DNA from: Schauerella fraxinea
GTDB taxonomy: Bacteria > Pseudomonadota > Gammaproteobacteria > Burkholderiales > Burkholderiaceae_B
DNA: 64,000 nt
Reading direction: 5' to 3'
Assembly: GCA_030849965.1 (NCBI GenBank)
Contig: JAVDKL010000001.1
Span: 2,648,554 to 2,712,553 of the forward strand
The notes below the pieces were generated by a model. It was not told where the DNA came from. It saw only the letters and a program-made list of their open reading frames with translations, and did no database searches. This document shows, in pieces, positions 56,127-62,992 of this stretch. The translations under genes were made by a program, and so were the position numbers. Position 1 is the stretch's first letter. Each line of letters starts with the position of its first letter.

Positions 56127-56939
56127 ATGAAAATCCAACTGCTCTCGGATCTGCATCTCGAGAACGATCCCAGCTTCCAAGCGACCCCCGATCCTGCTGC
56201 CGACCTGCTCGTGCTGGCGGGCGACGTGGGGTCGTACCAGAACGGCTCGCGTCTTGAAGAAGACGACTACGGCCTGGCCCGCTTTTCGCCGCGCCATGGC
56301 TGGCCGGCACCGGTGCTGTTCGTGCCCGGCAATCACGAATATGACAGCGCGGATTTCGACGCGACCCACGCGCGACTGCGGGCGTTGTGCGACGCATTGG
56401 ATATTCAATGGCTGGAACGCGAAACCCGCATCATCGACGGCATACGGTTTATCGGCACCACGTTGTGGAGCGATTTCGACGCCCTCGTTGAGCCCCGCGA
56501 CGATATGACGCAAGCGCTGCGCAAACGCGGCAAGGCCTTTCGTGCGGCCAATTTTTATTTGGAAAAGGCCGGCACCACGCGTCATGGATTGCCGTTCATG
56601 GCCGAAGAGATACGTGAGCACGCGTTGACATGCCAAGCGTGGCTTACCGACGCCTTGAACACGCCCTTCGATGGCCCGACGGTTGCGGTCACGCACTTCG
56701 CGCCCACCCTGGCGAGCGCCGATCCGCGCTATGGCCTCACACCCGGCACGGCGGGCTTCTGCAATGGGCTAGACGCGCTGTTGCCCAAAGCGGACGTGTG
56801 GCTGCACGGCCACCTGCACTGCGCCTTCGATTATGTGAAGGACGGTTGCCGCGTTGTGGCCAACCCGCTGGGGTATGAAAAGAAAGGCGAGCAGGTGGAT
56901 TTTCAGCCGCAGCTGACGATCGAGGTGGCTGTACGCTGA
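56127..56939 (+). CDS. Calcineurin-like metallophosphoesterase
   Basis: Dimetal phosphoesterase of 270 aa starting MKIQLLSDLHLE. All family motifs are visible: SDLHLE (DxH), LVLAGDVGSY (GDxx), FVPGNHEYD (GNHE), VAVTHFAPT and WLHGHLHCAFDY (GHxH). These bind two metals for phosphoester hydrolysis; the substrate is unknown. The start at 56127 is preferred over an in-frame upstream ATG at 56025. A decayed region begins just after it. Confidence 0.92.
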   Translation: MKIQLLSDLHLENDPSFQATPDPAADLLVLAGDVGSYQNGSRLEEDDYGLARFSPRHGWPAPVLFVPGNHEYDSADFDATHARLRALCDALDIQWLERETRIIDGIRFIGTTLWSDFDALVEPRDDMTQALRKRGKAFRAANFYLEKAGTTRHGLPFMAEEIREHALTCQAWLTDALNTPFDGPTVAVTHFAPTLASADPRYGLTPGTAGFCNGLDALLPKADVWLHGHLHCAFDYVKDGCRVVANPLGYEKKGEQVDFQPQLTIEVAVR

Positions 56940-57004
56940 AACCTTTCGAGTTTCAGCCTGCCGCGAATGCGCGCGATGATCGGTTGCCACCGTTGCGGCT
57001 GCGT

Positions 57005-57100
57005 TTACGTTTGCGATGCCCCATGACTGAACACGTACGTGTAGACCAGAAAAAACACGATCAAGCCCAGATCGAGCAAAAACGCTTCCCATAGCGACAC
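57005..57100 (-). pseudogene. 3' remnant of a PACE-family efflux protein
   Basis: The minus-strand frame ending at 57005 reads VSLWEAFLLDLGLIVFFLVYTYVF then SHGASQT. This is the last transmembrane hairpin of the PACE (bacterial transmembrane pair) efflux family; in AceI the matching segment is SVIDAFWLDIGLTFCILIYT. Upstream of about 57100 the similarity stops abruptly where a different gene remnant on the other strand begins. Only about 31 residues remain, so it is a fragment. Confidence 0.7.
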
Positions 57101-57102
57101 CC

Positions 57103-57430
57103 TGACGTTGGATGATTTCCGCGAATCACTGCGTGAGCGGGAAGCGGCGCGTACGCAACTTGCCGCGCCCTTGCATCGGAATGCGACGCCCTCATCAGCC
57201 TCGCTGCCTGCGGCCCTGCGCCCTTGATCGACGACATCAAAGGCACCGCGTTTCCCACTGGCGATGTGTCGTTCAGCTGCGTCTCGTCGCTGCTCGGCGC
57301 ACCCTCGGTGACCACGCCGGTATTGGCCGTGAACGGGATGCCTTTGGGGATTCAGGTGATGGGGCAGCATCACGACGATGCCAAGGTGACCGGGATTGCG
57401 TGCTGGTTGGCGAACGCGTCGCTTGGCTGA
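57103..57430 (+). pseudogene. 3' remnant of an amidase-signature enzyme
   Basis: The plus frame from about 57182 reads CDALISLAACGPAP then DDIKGTAFPTGDVSFSCVSS, LLGAPSVTTPVLAVNGMPLG and IQVMGQHHDDAKVTGIACWL, ending at TGA 57428-57430. This is the C-terminal end of amidase-signature hydrolases. Just upstream another frame reads TLDDFRESLREREAARTQLA, also amidase-like. A frameshift therefore lies near 57165. The catalytic Ser/Lys N-terminal domain is gone. The fragment abuts the PACE remnant. Confidence 0.75.
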
Positions 57431-57593
57431 CTGACGATGCAGGGAAGCATGCCGTCTCTCGATCCTTTCGTCAGTTAGCTAACTGACGATGTAGGGAAGC
57501 GTGCCGTCCCTCGATCCTTTCGTCAGTTAGCTAACTGATGATCTGAGGCCGCATAAGGTCCGCCAATCATTTCGTCAGTTAGCTAACTGACGA
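57431..57593. repeat. Three 52-bp tandem repeats each ending in a 22-bp palindrome
   Basis: Units are 57431-57482, 57483-57534 and 57535-57586, followed by a partial fourth. The palindrome TCGTCAGTTAGCTAACTGACGA is perfect at 57468-57489 and 57572-57593, and has one changed pair at 57520-57541. Units 1 and 2 are nearly identical; unit 3 keeps the palindrome but its other half has diverged. The palindrome core AGTTAGCTAACT resembles operators of MarR-family regulators. The array directly follows the amidase remnant. Confidence 0.9.
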
Positions 57594-57675
57594 TTTGAAA
57601 GGCGTAGGTTTGCCGCGAGCCTCCTCCCCATCTGTGGACCAACCTGGGGGCCAGCGCTCTCATTTTTACGTTGGC

Positions 57676-57735
57676 GTAAGTTGAACGACAGCGGTCGTAG
57701 ACTATGTCAGTTGAGCGACAGCGGCCGTGGACTAC
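57676..57735. repeat. Two 30-bp tandem repeats
   Basis: Units 57676-57705 and 57706-57735 share AGTTGA-CGACAGCGG and a GTGGACTA-like end, differing at about five positions. They lie between the palindrome array and the map remnant, in a stretch without genes. Confidence 0.7.
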
Positions 57736-57985
57736 GCCGCGATCGCAGGATATTCCGCCGACGCATCGGGCCAAGGGGTCAGCACCTCGAAGCCCGTCTC
57801 AGTCACCGCCACCATGTGCTCCCACTGGGCCGACAGCGAGTGGTCCTTCGTCACCACCGTCCATCCATCGCCAAGCGTCTTCACTTGCGAACGACCGGCA
57901 TTGAGCATCGGCTCGATGGTAAAGATCATCCCAGGCTCGAGCGTGGCACCCGCACCCGGACTGCCGTAATGCAGCACCGTGGGTT
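57732..57985 (-). pseudogene. map: 3' remnant of methionine aminopeptidase
   Basis: The minus frame reads [19 protein letters not shown] then [39 protein letters not shown] and [11 protein letters not shown], the C-terminal third of type I methionine aminopeptidase with two of its metal-ligand glutamates (IEPM, QWEH). Similarity starts sharply at about 57985; the remaining two thirds with the other ligands are absent and replaced by the end of an antitoxin gene. It cannot be functional. An intact map must be elsewhere because the enzyme is essential. Confidence 0.85.
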
Positions 57986-58002
57986 CGCTCGGTATCGTTA
58001 AG

Positions 58003-58332
58003 TTAAACGAGCACTTCCAAACCGTGCTTCTTTACGACCTGCAGTAGCTTTGCGGCCATGCCGCGCGGTTGCTTCAGACCTGCCTCCCACGCGCTCACCG
58101 TTGCTGTTCGGGTGTTGAGGTAATGCGCAAACACGGCTTGACTGACCTTTGCTGCACGACGCATACGAACGATGTCGTCAGGATGTAGAGGCGACGCGGC
58201 CTGAAGGCACATCGCATCAAACTCGAGCATTTTCGCGTCGTCGACCCTACCTGCTTCGCGCAGATCAGAAACAGCGCTGTGTATCGCCTCAAAAGCAGGT
58301 GATTTGAATTCTTGCAGGGGTTTGGCTTTCAT
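58003..58332 (-). CDS. Orphan Xre-type antitoxin (NadS/HigA-like)
   Basis: Protein of 109 aa with a C-terminal helix-turn-helix, [20 protein letters not shown] then [20 protein letters not shown], followed by [16 protein letters not shown]. This is typical of antitoxins paired with RelE-fold toxins. The toxin is expected next to it, but the 67 bp up to metF hold none and downstream is the map remnant. It is therefore an orphan antitoxin or a stand-alone regulator. Expression is not proven. Confidence 0.8.
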   Translation of the reverse strand: MKAKPLQEFKSPAFEAIHSAVSDLREAGRVDDAKMLEFDAMCLQAASPLHPDDIVRMRRAAKVSQAVFAHYLNTRTATVSAWEAGLKQPRGMAAKLLQVVKKHGLEVLV

Positions 58333-58399
58333 GTTGGCATGATCGGGCGATCAAATTAGCAGCGCGATGACCATCGTGAAAGGTGCTTCCGTCCGCTTT

Positions 58400-59272
58400 T
58401 CAGGACGCCGCGAGTACGCGCTTTTCGCCGCCGAGATCCAGGTTCTTCCAGATCGCCATCGGTGCTTCGGCGCTGTTGAGCGAGTAGAAGTGCAGCCCAG
58501 GGGCGCCGTTGTCGAGCAGGTTCTGGCAGAGCGCCGTCACCACATCCACGCCGAACGACCGGATCGAGGCCTTGTCGTCGCCGAACGACGCGAGACGCAG
58601 GCGAATCCAGCGTGGCACTTCGGCACCGCACATGTCGGAGAAGCGCATCAGCTGCGTGTGATTGGTGATGGGCATGATGCCCGGCACGATGGGCACCGTC
58701 ACGCCGCGGGCTTGTGCCCGGTCGACGAAATCGAAGTACGCATCGGGATTGAAAAAGTACTGGGTGATCGCACTATCGGCGCCCAGGTCGACCTTGCGCT
58801 TGAAATTATCGAGGTCGGATTCGGGGTTGGCGGCTTGCGGATGCATCTCCGGATAAGCCGCCACCTCGATATGAAACCAGTCGCCCATTTCCTCGCGGAT
58901 AAAGGCGACCAGATCGCTGGCATAACGCAACTCGCCCGCATCGCCGCCCATACCCGAAGGCAGGTCGCCGCGCAGCGCCACCACACGCTTGACGCCCTCG
59001 GCTTTGTAGGCCGCGAGAATCGCACGCAGATCATCGCGCGTGGAACCCACGCACGACAAATGCGGCGCCGCTTCGCAACCGAGATTGCTCAACGTGCGCA
59101 CCGTCGTGGCCGTACCCGCGCGTGTCGAGCCCCCCGCCCCAAACGTGACGCTGACGTAGCGCGGATGCATGGCCAGCATCTGCTTGGCCGCGCGCACCAG
59201 GCGCTCGGCGGCAGCGATGTCGCGGGGCGGGAAAAACTCGAGGCTGATCGCCGGGGTATCGGTAACTGACAT
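58400..59272 (-). CDS. metF: 5,10-methylenetetrahydrofolate reductase
   Basis: Flavin enzyme of 290 aa making 5-methyltetrahydrofolate for methionine synthesis. It starts MSVTDTPAISLEFFPPRD (catalytic Glu region). FGAGGSTRAGTATTV, VALRGDLPSG, DLGADSAITQYFFN and PIVPGIMPI are family features. ATG 59272 gives the standard length; the frame is open well upstream but overlaps the holin-like gene. It is the last gene of the methyl-cycle series. Confidence 0.97.
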   Translation of the reverse strand: MSVTDTPAISLEFFPPRDIAAAERLVRAAKQMLAMHPRYVSVTFGAGGSTRAGTATTVRTLSNLGCEAAPHLSCVGSTRDDLRAILAAYKAEGVKRVVALRGDLPSGMGGDAGELRYASDLVAFIREEMGDWFHIEVAAYPEMHPQAANPESDLDNFKRKVDLGADSAITQYFFNPDAYFDFVDRAQARGVTVPIVPGIMPITNHTQLMRFSDMCGAEVPRWIRLRLASFGDDKASIRSFGVDVVTALCQNLLDNGAPGLHFYSLNSAEAPMAIWKNLDLGGEKRVLAAS

Positions 59273-59292
59273 GGATGCGGCCGTTGCGTTGA

Positions 59293-59631
59293 TCAGGCGA
59301 TGATGCGGGAAAGCAGACCCGAGATCAGCGAATACAGAATCGCGCCACCCACAGCCCACCAGAAACCGTTGACCTGGAAGCCCTTGAGCACGCTGCCGGC
59401 GAACCAGAACAGCAGCGCATTGAGCACCAGCAGGAACAAGCCCAGCGTGATGATGGTGATCGGCAGCGTGAGCAGCACCAGCACGGGCTTGACCAGCATG
59501 TTCAACAAGCCCAACACCAGCGCGGCAATGAGCGCCGAGCCGAAGCTCGCCACGGCAATACCGGGTAGCAGATAGGCCACCACCAATAAGGCGACGGCGT
59601 TCAAAATCCAAACGAGAAGCATGGTCAGCAT
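59293..59631 (-). CDS. YvlD/phage holin family 4 membrane protein
   Basis: Hydrophobic protein of 112 aa with four transmembrane segments. Family pieces are LLPGIAVASFGSALIAALVLGLLN and TLPITIITLGLFLLVLNALLFW. The name holin is historical; function is unknown. It regularly lies between ahcY and metF in betaproteobacteria, 20 bp before metF and 35 bp after ahcY here. Confidence 0.92.
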   Translation of the reverse strand: MLTMLLVWILNAVALLVVAYLLPGIAVASFGSALIAALVLGLLNMLVKPVLVLLTLPITIITLGLFLLVLNALLFWFAGSVLKGFQVNGFWWAVGGAILYSLISGLLSRIIA

Positions 59632-59666
59632 GGCCTATCTCCGAGCAAAGTGCAGTGGGTTGTTGA

Positions 59667-61091
59667 TTAGTAACGGTAGTGATTGGACTTGAACGGGCCT
59701 TCGACCGGCACGCTGATGTAGTCGGCTTGATCCTGACGCAACGTGGTCAAGTTCACACCGAGTTTTTTCAGGTGCAGACGTGCGACCTTTTCATCCAGAT
59801 GCTTGGGCAACACGAATACCTTGCCGGTTTCGTAGGCTTCATTGCGCGTAAACAATTCGATCTGTGCAATCGTCTGGTTCGTGAACGACGACGACATCAC
59901 GAACGACGGGTGACCCGTGCCGCAACCGAGGTTGACCAGACGGCCTTGCGCCAGCAGGATGATGCGCTTGCCATCGGGGAAGATCACGTGATCGACCTGG
60001 GGCTTGATTTCTTCCCAGGTGAGATCTTCAATACCGGCGACGTCGATTTCGTTGTCGAAGTGACCGATGTTGCAGACGATGGCTTGGTCTTTCATCTTGT
60101 TCATGTGCTCACGGGTGATCACATGGTAGTTGCCGGTGGCGGTGACGAAGATGTCGGCCTGGGCGGCCGCTTCGTCCATCGTCACGACCTTGAAGCCTTC
60201 CATCGCCGCCTGCAATGCGCAGATCGGATCGATTTCGGTAACCCACACCTGGGCGCGCAGGGCGACCAACGCTTGTGCGCAACCCTTGCCCACGTCGCCG
60301 TAACCGGCCACGACTGCGATCTTGCCTGCCACCATCACATCGGTGGCGCGCTTGATGCCGTCGACCAGCGATTCGCGGCAACCGTACAGGTTGTCGAACT
60401 TGGACTTGGTGACCGAGTCGTTGACGTTGATGGCGGCAAACGCCAACTCGCCCTTTTGCGACATCTGATACAGACGCAGCACGCCTGTGGTGGTTTCTTC
60501 CGTCACGCCCTTGATCTGGGCCAGACGGGTCGAGTACCACTTGGGATCGCGCGCGATCGTGGCCTTGATGGCGGCGTAGAGCACACGCTCTTCTTCGCTG
60601 CCCGGCTTGGCCAATACCGACACATCCTTCTCGGCCTTGGCGCCCAGATGCAGCATCAACGTGGCATCGCCGCCGTCGTCCAGAATCATGTTGGCGTGTT
60701 CGCCATTCGGCCACTCGAACAGCTTGTGCGTGTAGTCCCAGTATTCGGCCAGCGTTTCGCCCTTGACGGCAAATACGGGCGTGCCATTGGCGGCGATGGC
60801 TGCGGCGGCGTGATCCTGGGTCGAGAAAATATTGCACGATGCCCAACGCACTTGCGCACCCAGCGCTTCGAGCGTCTGGATGAGCACGGCGGTCTGGATG
60901 GTCATGTGCAGGCTGCCGGCGATGCGCGCGCCCTTCAACGGCTGCGACGCGGCGTATTCTTCGCGCGTGGCCATCAGGCCCGGCATTTCGGTTTCGGCGA
61001 TGGCGATTTCGCGTTGGCCCCAACCGGCCAGCGACATATCGGCAACGATGAAGTCGCCCTGGGCTACATTTTTATCGGTAACGGTATTCAT
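59667..61091 (-). CDS. ahcY: S-adenosylhomocysteine hydrolase (adenosylhomocysteinase)
   Basis: Splits S-adenosylhomocysteine into adenosine and homocysteine, clearing the product of methylation reactions. Protein of 474 aa. The NAD-binding motif [16 protein letters not shown], the active-site segment [20 protein letters not shown] and the C-terminal KSNHYRY are complete. The start at 61091 lies about 120 bp after an SAH riboswitch, which is expected to turn expression on when its substrate builds up. Confidence 0.98.
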   Translation of the reverse strand: MNTVTDKNVAQGDFIVADMSLAGWGQREIAIAETEMPGLMATREEYAASQPLKGARIAGSLHMTIQTAVLIQTLEALGAQVRWASCNIFSTQDHAAAAIAANGTPVFAVKGETLAEYWDYTHKLFEWPNGEHANMILDDGGDATLMLHLGAKAEKDVSVLAKPGSEEERVLYAAIKATIARDPKWYSTRLAQIKGVTEETTTGVLRLYQMSQKGELAFAAINVNDSVTKSKFDNLYGCRESLVDGIKRATDVMVAGKIAVVAGYGDVGKGCAQALVALRAQVWVTEIDPICALQAAMEGFKVVTMDEAAAQADIFVTATGNYHVITREHMNKMKDQAIVCNIGHFDNEIDVAGIEDLTWEEIKPQVDHVIFPDGKRIILLAQGRLVNLGCGTGHPSFVMSSSFTNQTIAQIELFTRNEAYETGKVFVLPKHLDEKVARLHLKKLGVNLTTLRQDQADYISVPVEGPFKSNHYRY

Positions 61092-61210
61092 ACGTGCTCC
61101 ACAATTTTGGACGGCGCCTAGGCGCAAACCTTGGAAAGGCATGCAAGCCGAACGATTGCAGTTCACGACAGTTGAACGCGCCCGCCCTTGGCCATTGCAT
61201 GCGACAAAGG

Positions 61211-61316
61211 TGAGCGCCGTTGCCTGGATGCCGCCCGAGGGCCGCACCCAAAACCAGGAAACCTGAGCCTGGCAGCCGGCAACTCAGTGCTCGGCCGTCG
61301 CAACGCTCCTCAGGTC
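61211..61316 (-). promoter_or_regulatory. S-adenosylhomocysteine (SAH) riboswitch
   Basis: On the minus strand the element begins with ACCTGAG (61315-61309), which pairs with CTCAGGT (61267-61261) as P1. The conserved core GAGGAGCGTTGC follows the 5' strand and GCCAGGCTC precedes the 3' strand. Downstream, GCAACGGCGCTC (61223-61212) can pair with the GAGCG and TTGC parts of the core as the pseudoknot. An extra CCTGG/CCAGG hairpin fills the gap between P1 and the pseudoknot strand. All diagnostic parts of the SAH class are present, upstream of ahcY as expected. Ligand binding should raise ahcY expression. Confidence 0.92.
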
Positions 61317-61324
61317 TGGCCGGT

Positions 61325-61353
61325 ATTGTAACGGGAAGGACGGCGGGAAGAAA
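61325..61353 (-). promoter_or_regulatory. Likely promoter of the riboswitch-ahcY transcript
   Basis: On the minus strand TACAAT (61330-61325) forms a good -10, with TTTCTT 17 nt upstream as a weak -35. The start point would fall about 61318, right at the 5' end of the riboswitch, which supports the assignment. Confidence 0.65.
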
Positions 61354-61413
61354 GCGCCACATGCGGGAAAACGCGCAGGCGGGCGCAGACGATTGCAACG
61401 CCTGATCGTGCGC

Positions 61414-61671
61414 CTACTTGTTGTTGCGGCGCGGGTAGCCTTGGGCCAGGATGCGCGTCCAGACGACTTGCCGCTCGGCTTCGTCCATGAAGACCCAATT
61501 GGCCACTTCCATGGCCGTGCGGCCACACCCTCGGCAGATATCGTCGAACAGGGTGGAGCACACCGCCACGCAAGGTGAATCGGTGGCGGTAAACGAATCC
61601 CGCTTTGGGGCGGCGGGTGGCGTGGAAGCGTCGGCGGCACGGGGCCGCGCGACCTCTTTGAAGTCGGTCAT
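61414..61671 (-). CDS. DUF1289 small cysteine-rich protein
   Basis: Protein of 85 aa. The domain reads SPCVAVCSTLFDDICRGCGRT and then EVANWVFMDEAERQVVW, with four cysteines in a CxxxC...CxxC layout that may bind a metal or cluster. The family is widespread in Proteobacteria and uncharacterised. It lies between the Liv-type binding protein and ahcY on the same strand, before the riboswitch promoter. Confidence 0.9.
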   Translation of the reverse strand: MTDFKEVARPRAADASTPPAAPKRDSFTATDSPCVAVCSTLFDDICRGCGRTAMEVANWVFMDEAERQVVWTRILAQGYPRRNNK

Positions 61672-61740
61672 GAAATCAGGATAGCACTGGGGTCGAGCAC
61701 TGCTGCAGGTATCCCTTACGGTGTGGGGGATACCGCGATT

Positions 61741-62955
61741 TTACTGTGCAGGACGGCGGCGCTTGACCTCGTCATCGGACGGCAGGAAGTCTCCACCGGG
61801 ACGATAGACCGGGTCGACCATGATGCCCTTGCCGTCCTTGATGCCCAGCTTGCCCACGAAAGCGCCCAGCGTCGACTGATGGTCGATGGCGCGATACTGG
61901 ATGGGGCCGAAGGGGCTGACGAGTTCGAGGCCGGTGAATGCCGTGATCAACTTTTCGGTGTCGGTGCTGCCGCCGGCGCGACGAATGCCGGCCGCAAGCG
62001 ATTGGATCGTGGTGTAGCCGATGATGGAACCGAAGCGGGGATGGTCTTTGAACTTGGCCTGATAGGCCGTCAGGAAAGCCTTGTGCTCTGGCGTATCGAT
62101 GCTCTGCCACGGATAGCCGGTGACGATCCAGCCCTCGGGCGTATCGGCGCCCATGGGGTCCAGATACTCGGGCTCACCGGTGAGGAGGCTCACCACGGGG
62201 GTCGCCGGAAACAACCCGCGCACATTGCCTTCGCGCGCGAACTTGGCCACGTCTGCGGCAAACAGCACATTGAAAATGGCATCGGGTTTTGCGTCGGCCA
62301 GGGCCTGCACCACACTGCCGGCATCGACCTTGCCCAATGGCGTGGCCTGCTCGGCCACGAACTCGACATCGGGCTGGACGGCGCGCAGCAACGTCTTGAA
62401 CGTCGCCGCCGCCGACTGGCCGTATTCATAATTGGGATAGACGATCGCCCAACGCTTCTTGTTGAGCTTGGCCGCCTCGGGAATCAACATCGCGGTCAAC
62501 ATATAGCCCGATGTGCGCAACCGGAACGTATACCGGTTGCCGTTTTCCCACACGACCTTGTCGGTGATCGTTTCGCTGGCCAGAAAGAAGGTTTTGCGCT
62601 GGCGGGCAAAGTCCGCCAATGCAAGACCGATATGCGACAGGAACGAGCCTGCGAGCACGTCCACGCGTTCACGCGTGAGCAGCTCTTCGGCCGCGCGCAC
62701 CGCGTCGCCGGGGTTGGCGTTGTCGTCGCGGGTGATCAACACCAGCTTGCGGCCATCGATGCCGCCTGCCTCGTTGATCTCCTCGACTGCGAGCTCCATC
62801 CCTTTGCGGTAAGGCTCCAGAAACGCCGGCTGAGACTTGTAGCTGTTGATCTCACCGATCTTGATCGGTTCGGCAGCACCTGCATGGCCCACCATCGAGC
62901 CGGCCAGAACACCCGTCAGGGCGAGGCCGGCAATCCGGCGTTTCCAGAGCTTCAT
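61741..62955 (-). CDS. Liv-type ABC transporter substrate-binding protein (orphan)
   Basis: Periplasmic binding protein of 404 aa with signal peptide MKLWKRRIAGLALTGVLAGSM to HAGAAE. The type-1 fold is recognisable from PIKIGEINSYKSQPAFLEPYRKGMELAVEEIN-like sequence, VDVLAGSFLSHIGLALADFA, YPNYEYGQSAAATFK and GWIVTGYPW. No permease or ATPase genes accompany it. It sits between metK and ahcY, an unusual neighbour for the methyl cycle. The ligand is unknown; branched-chain amino acids, amides or other small acids are family possibilities. Confidence 0.9.
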   Translation of the reverse strand: MKLWKRRIAGLALTGVLAGSMVGHAGAAEPIKIGEINSYKSQPAFLEPYRKGMELAVEEINEAGGIDGRKLVLITRDDNANPGDAVRAAEELLTRERVDVLAGSFLSHIGLALADFARQRKTFFLASETITDKVVWENGNRYTFRLRTSGYMLTAMLIPEAAKLNKKRWAIVYPNYEYGQSAAATFKTLLRAVQPDVEFVAEQATPLGKVDAGSVVQALADAKPDAIFNVLFAADVAKFAREGNVRGLFPATPVVSLLTGEPEYLDPMGADTPEGWIVTGYPWQSIDTPEHKAFLTAYQAKFKDHPRFGSIIGYTTIQSLAAGIRRAGGSTDTEKLITAFTGLELVSPFGPIQYRAIDHQSTLGAFVGKLGIKDGKGIMVDPVYRPGGDFLPSDDEVKRRRPAQ

Positions 62956-62992
62956 TGCATCTTCCCTTTAACGTAACACCTGGAGAACGAGA

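Noticed and set aside
57431-57593. CRISPR array
   Set aside because: The regular 52-bp spacing with a palindromic repeat looks array-like, but the would-be spacers of units 1 and 2 are nearly identical, there are only three units, and no cas genes are present.
59679-61121. 480-codon plus-strand open frame
   Set aside because: Antisense shadow of ahcY, which is unmistakable on the minus strand.
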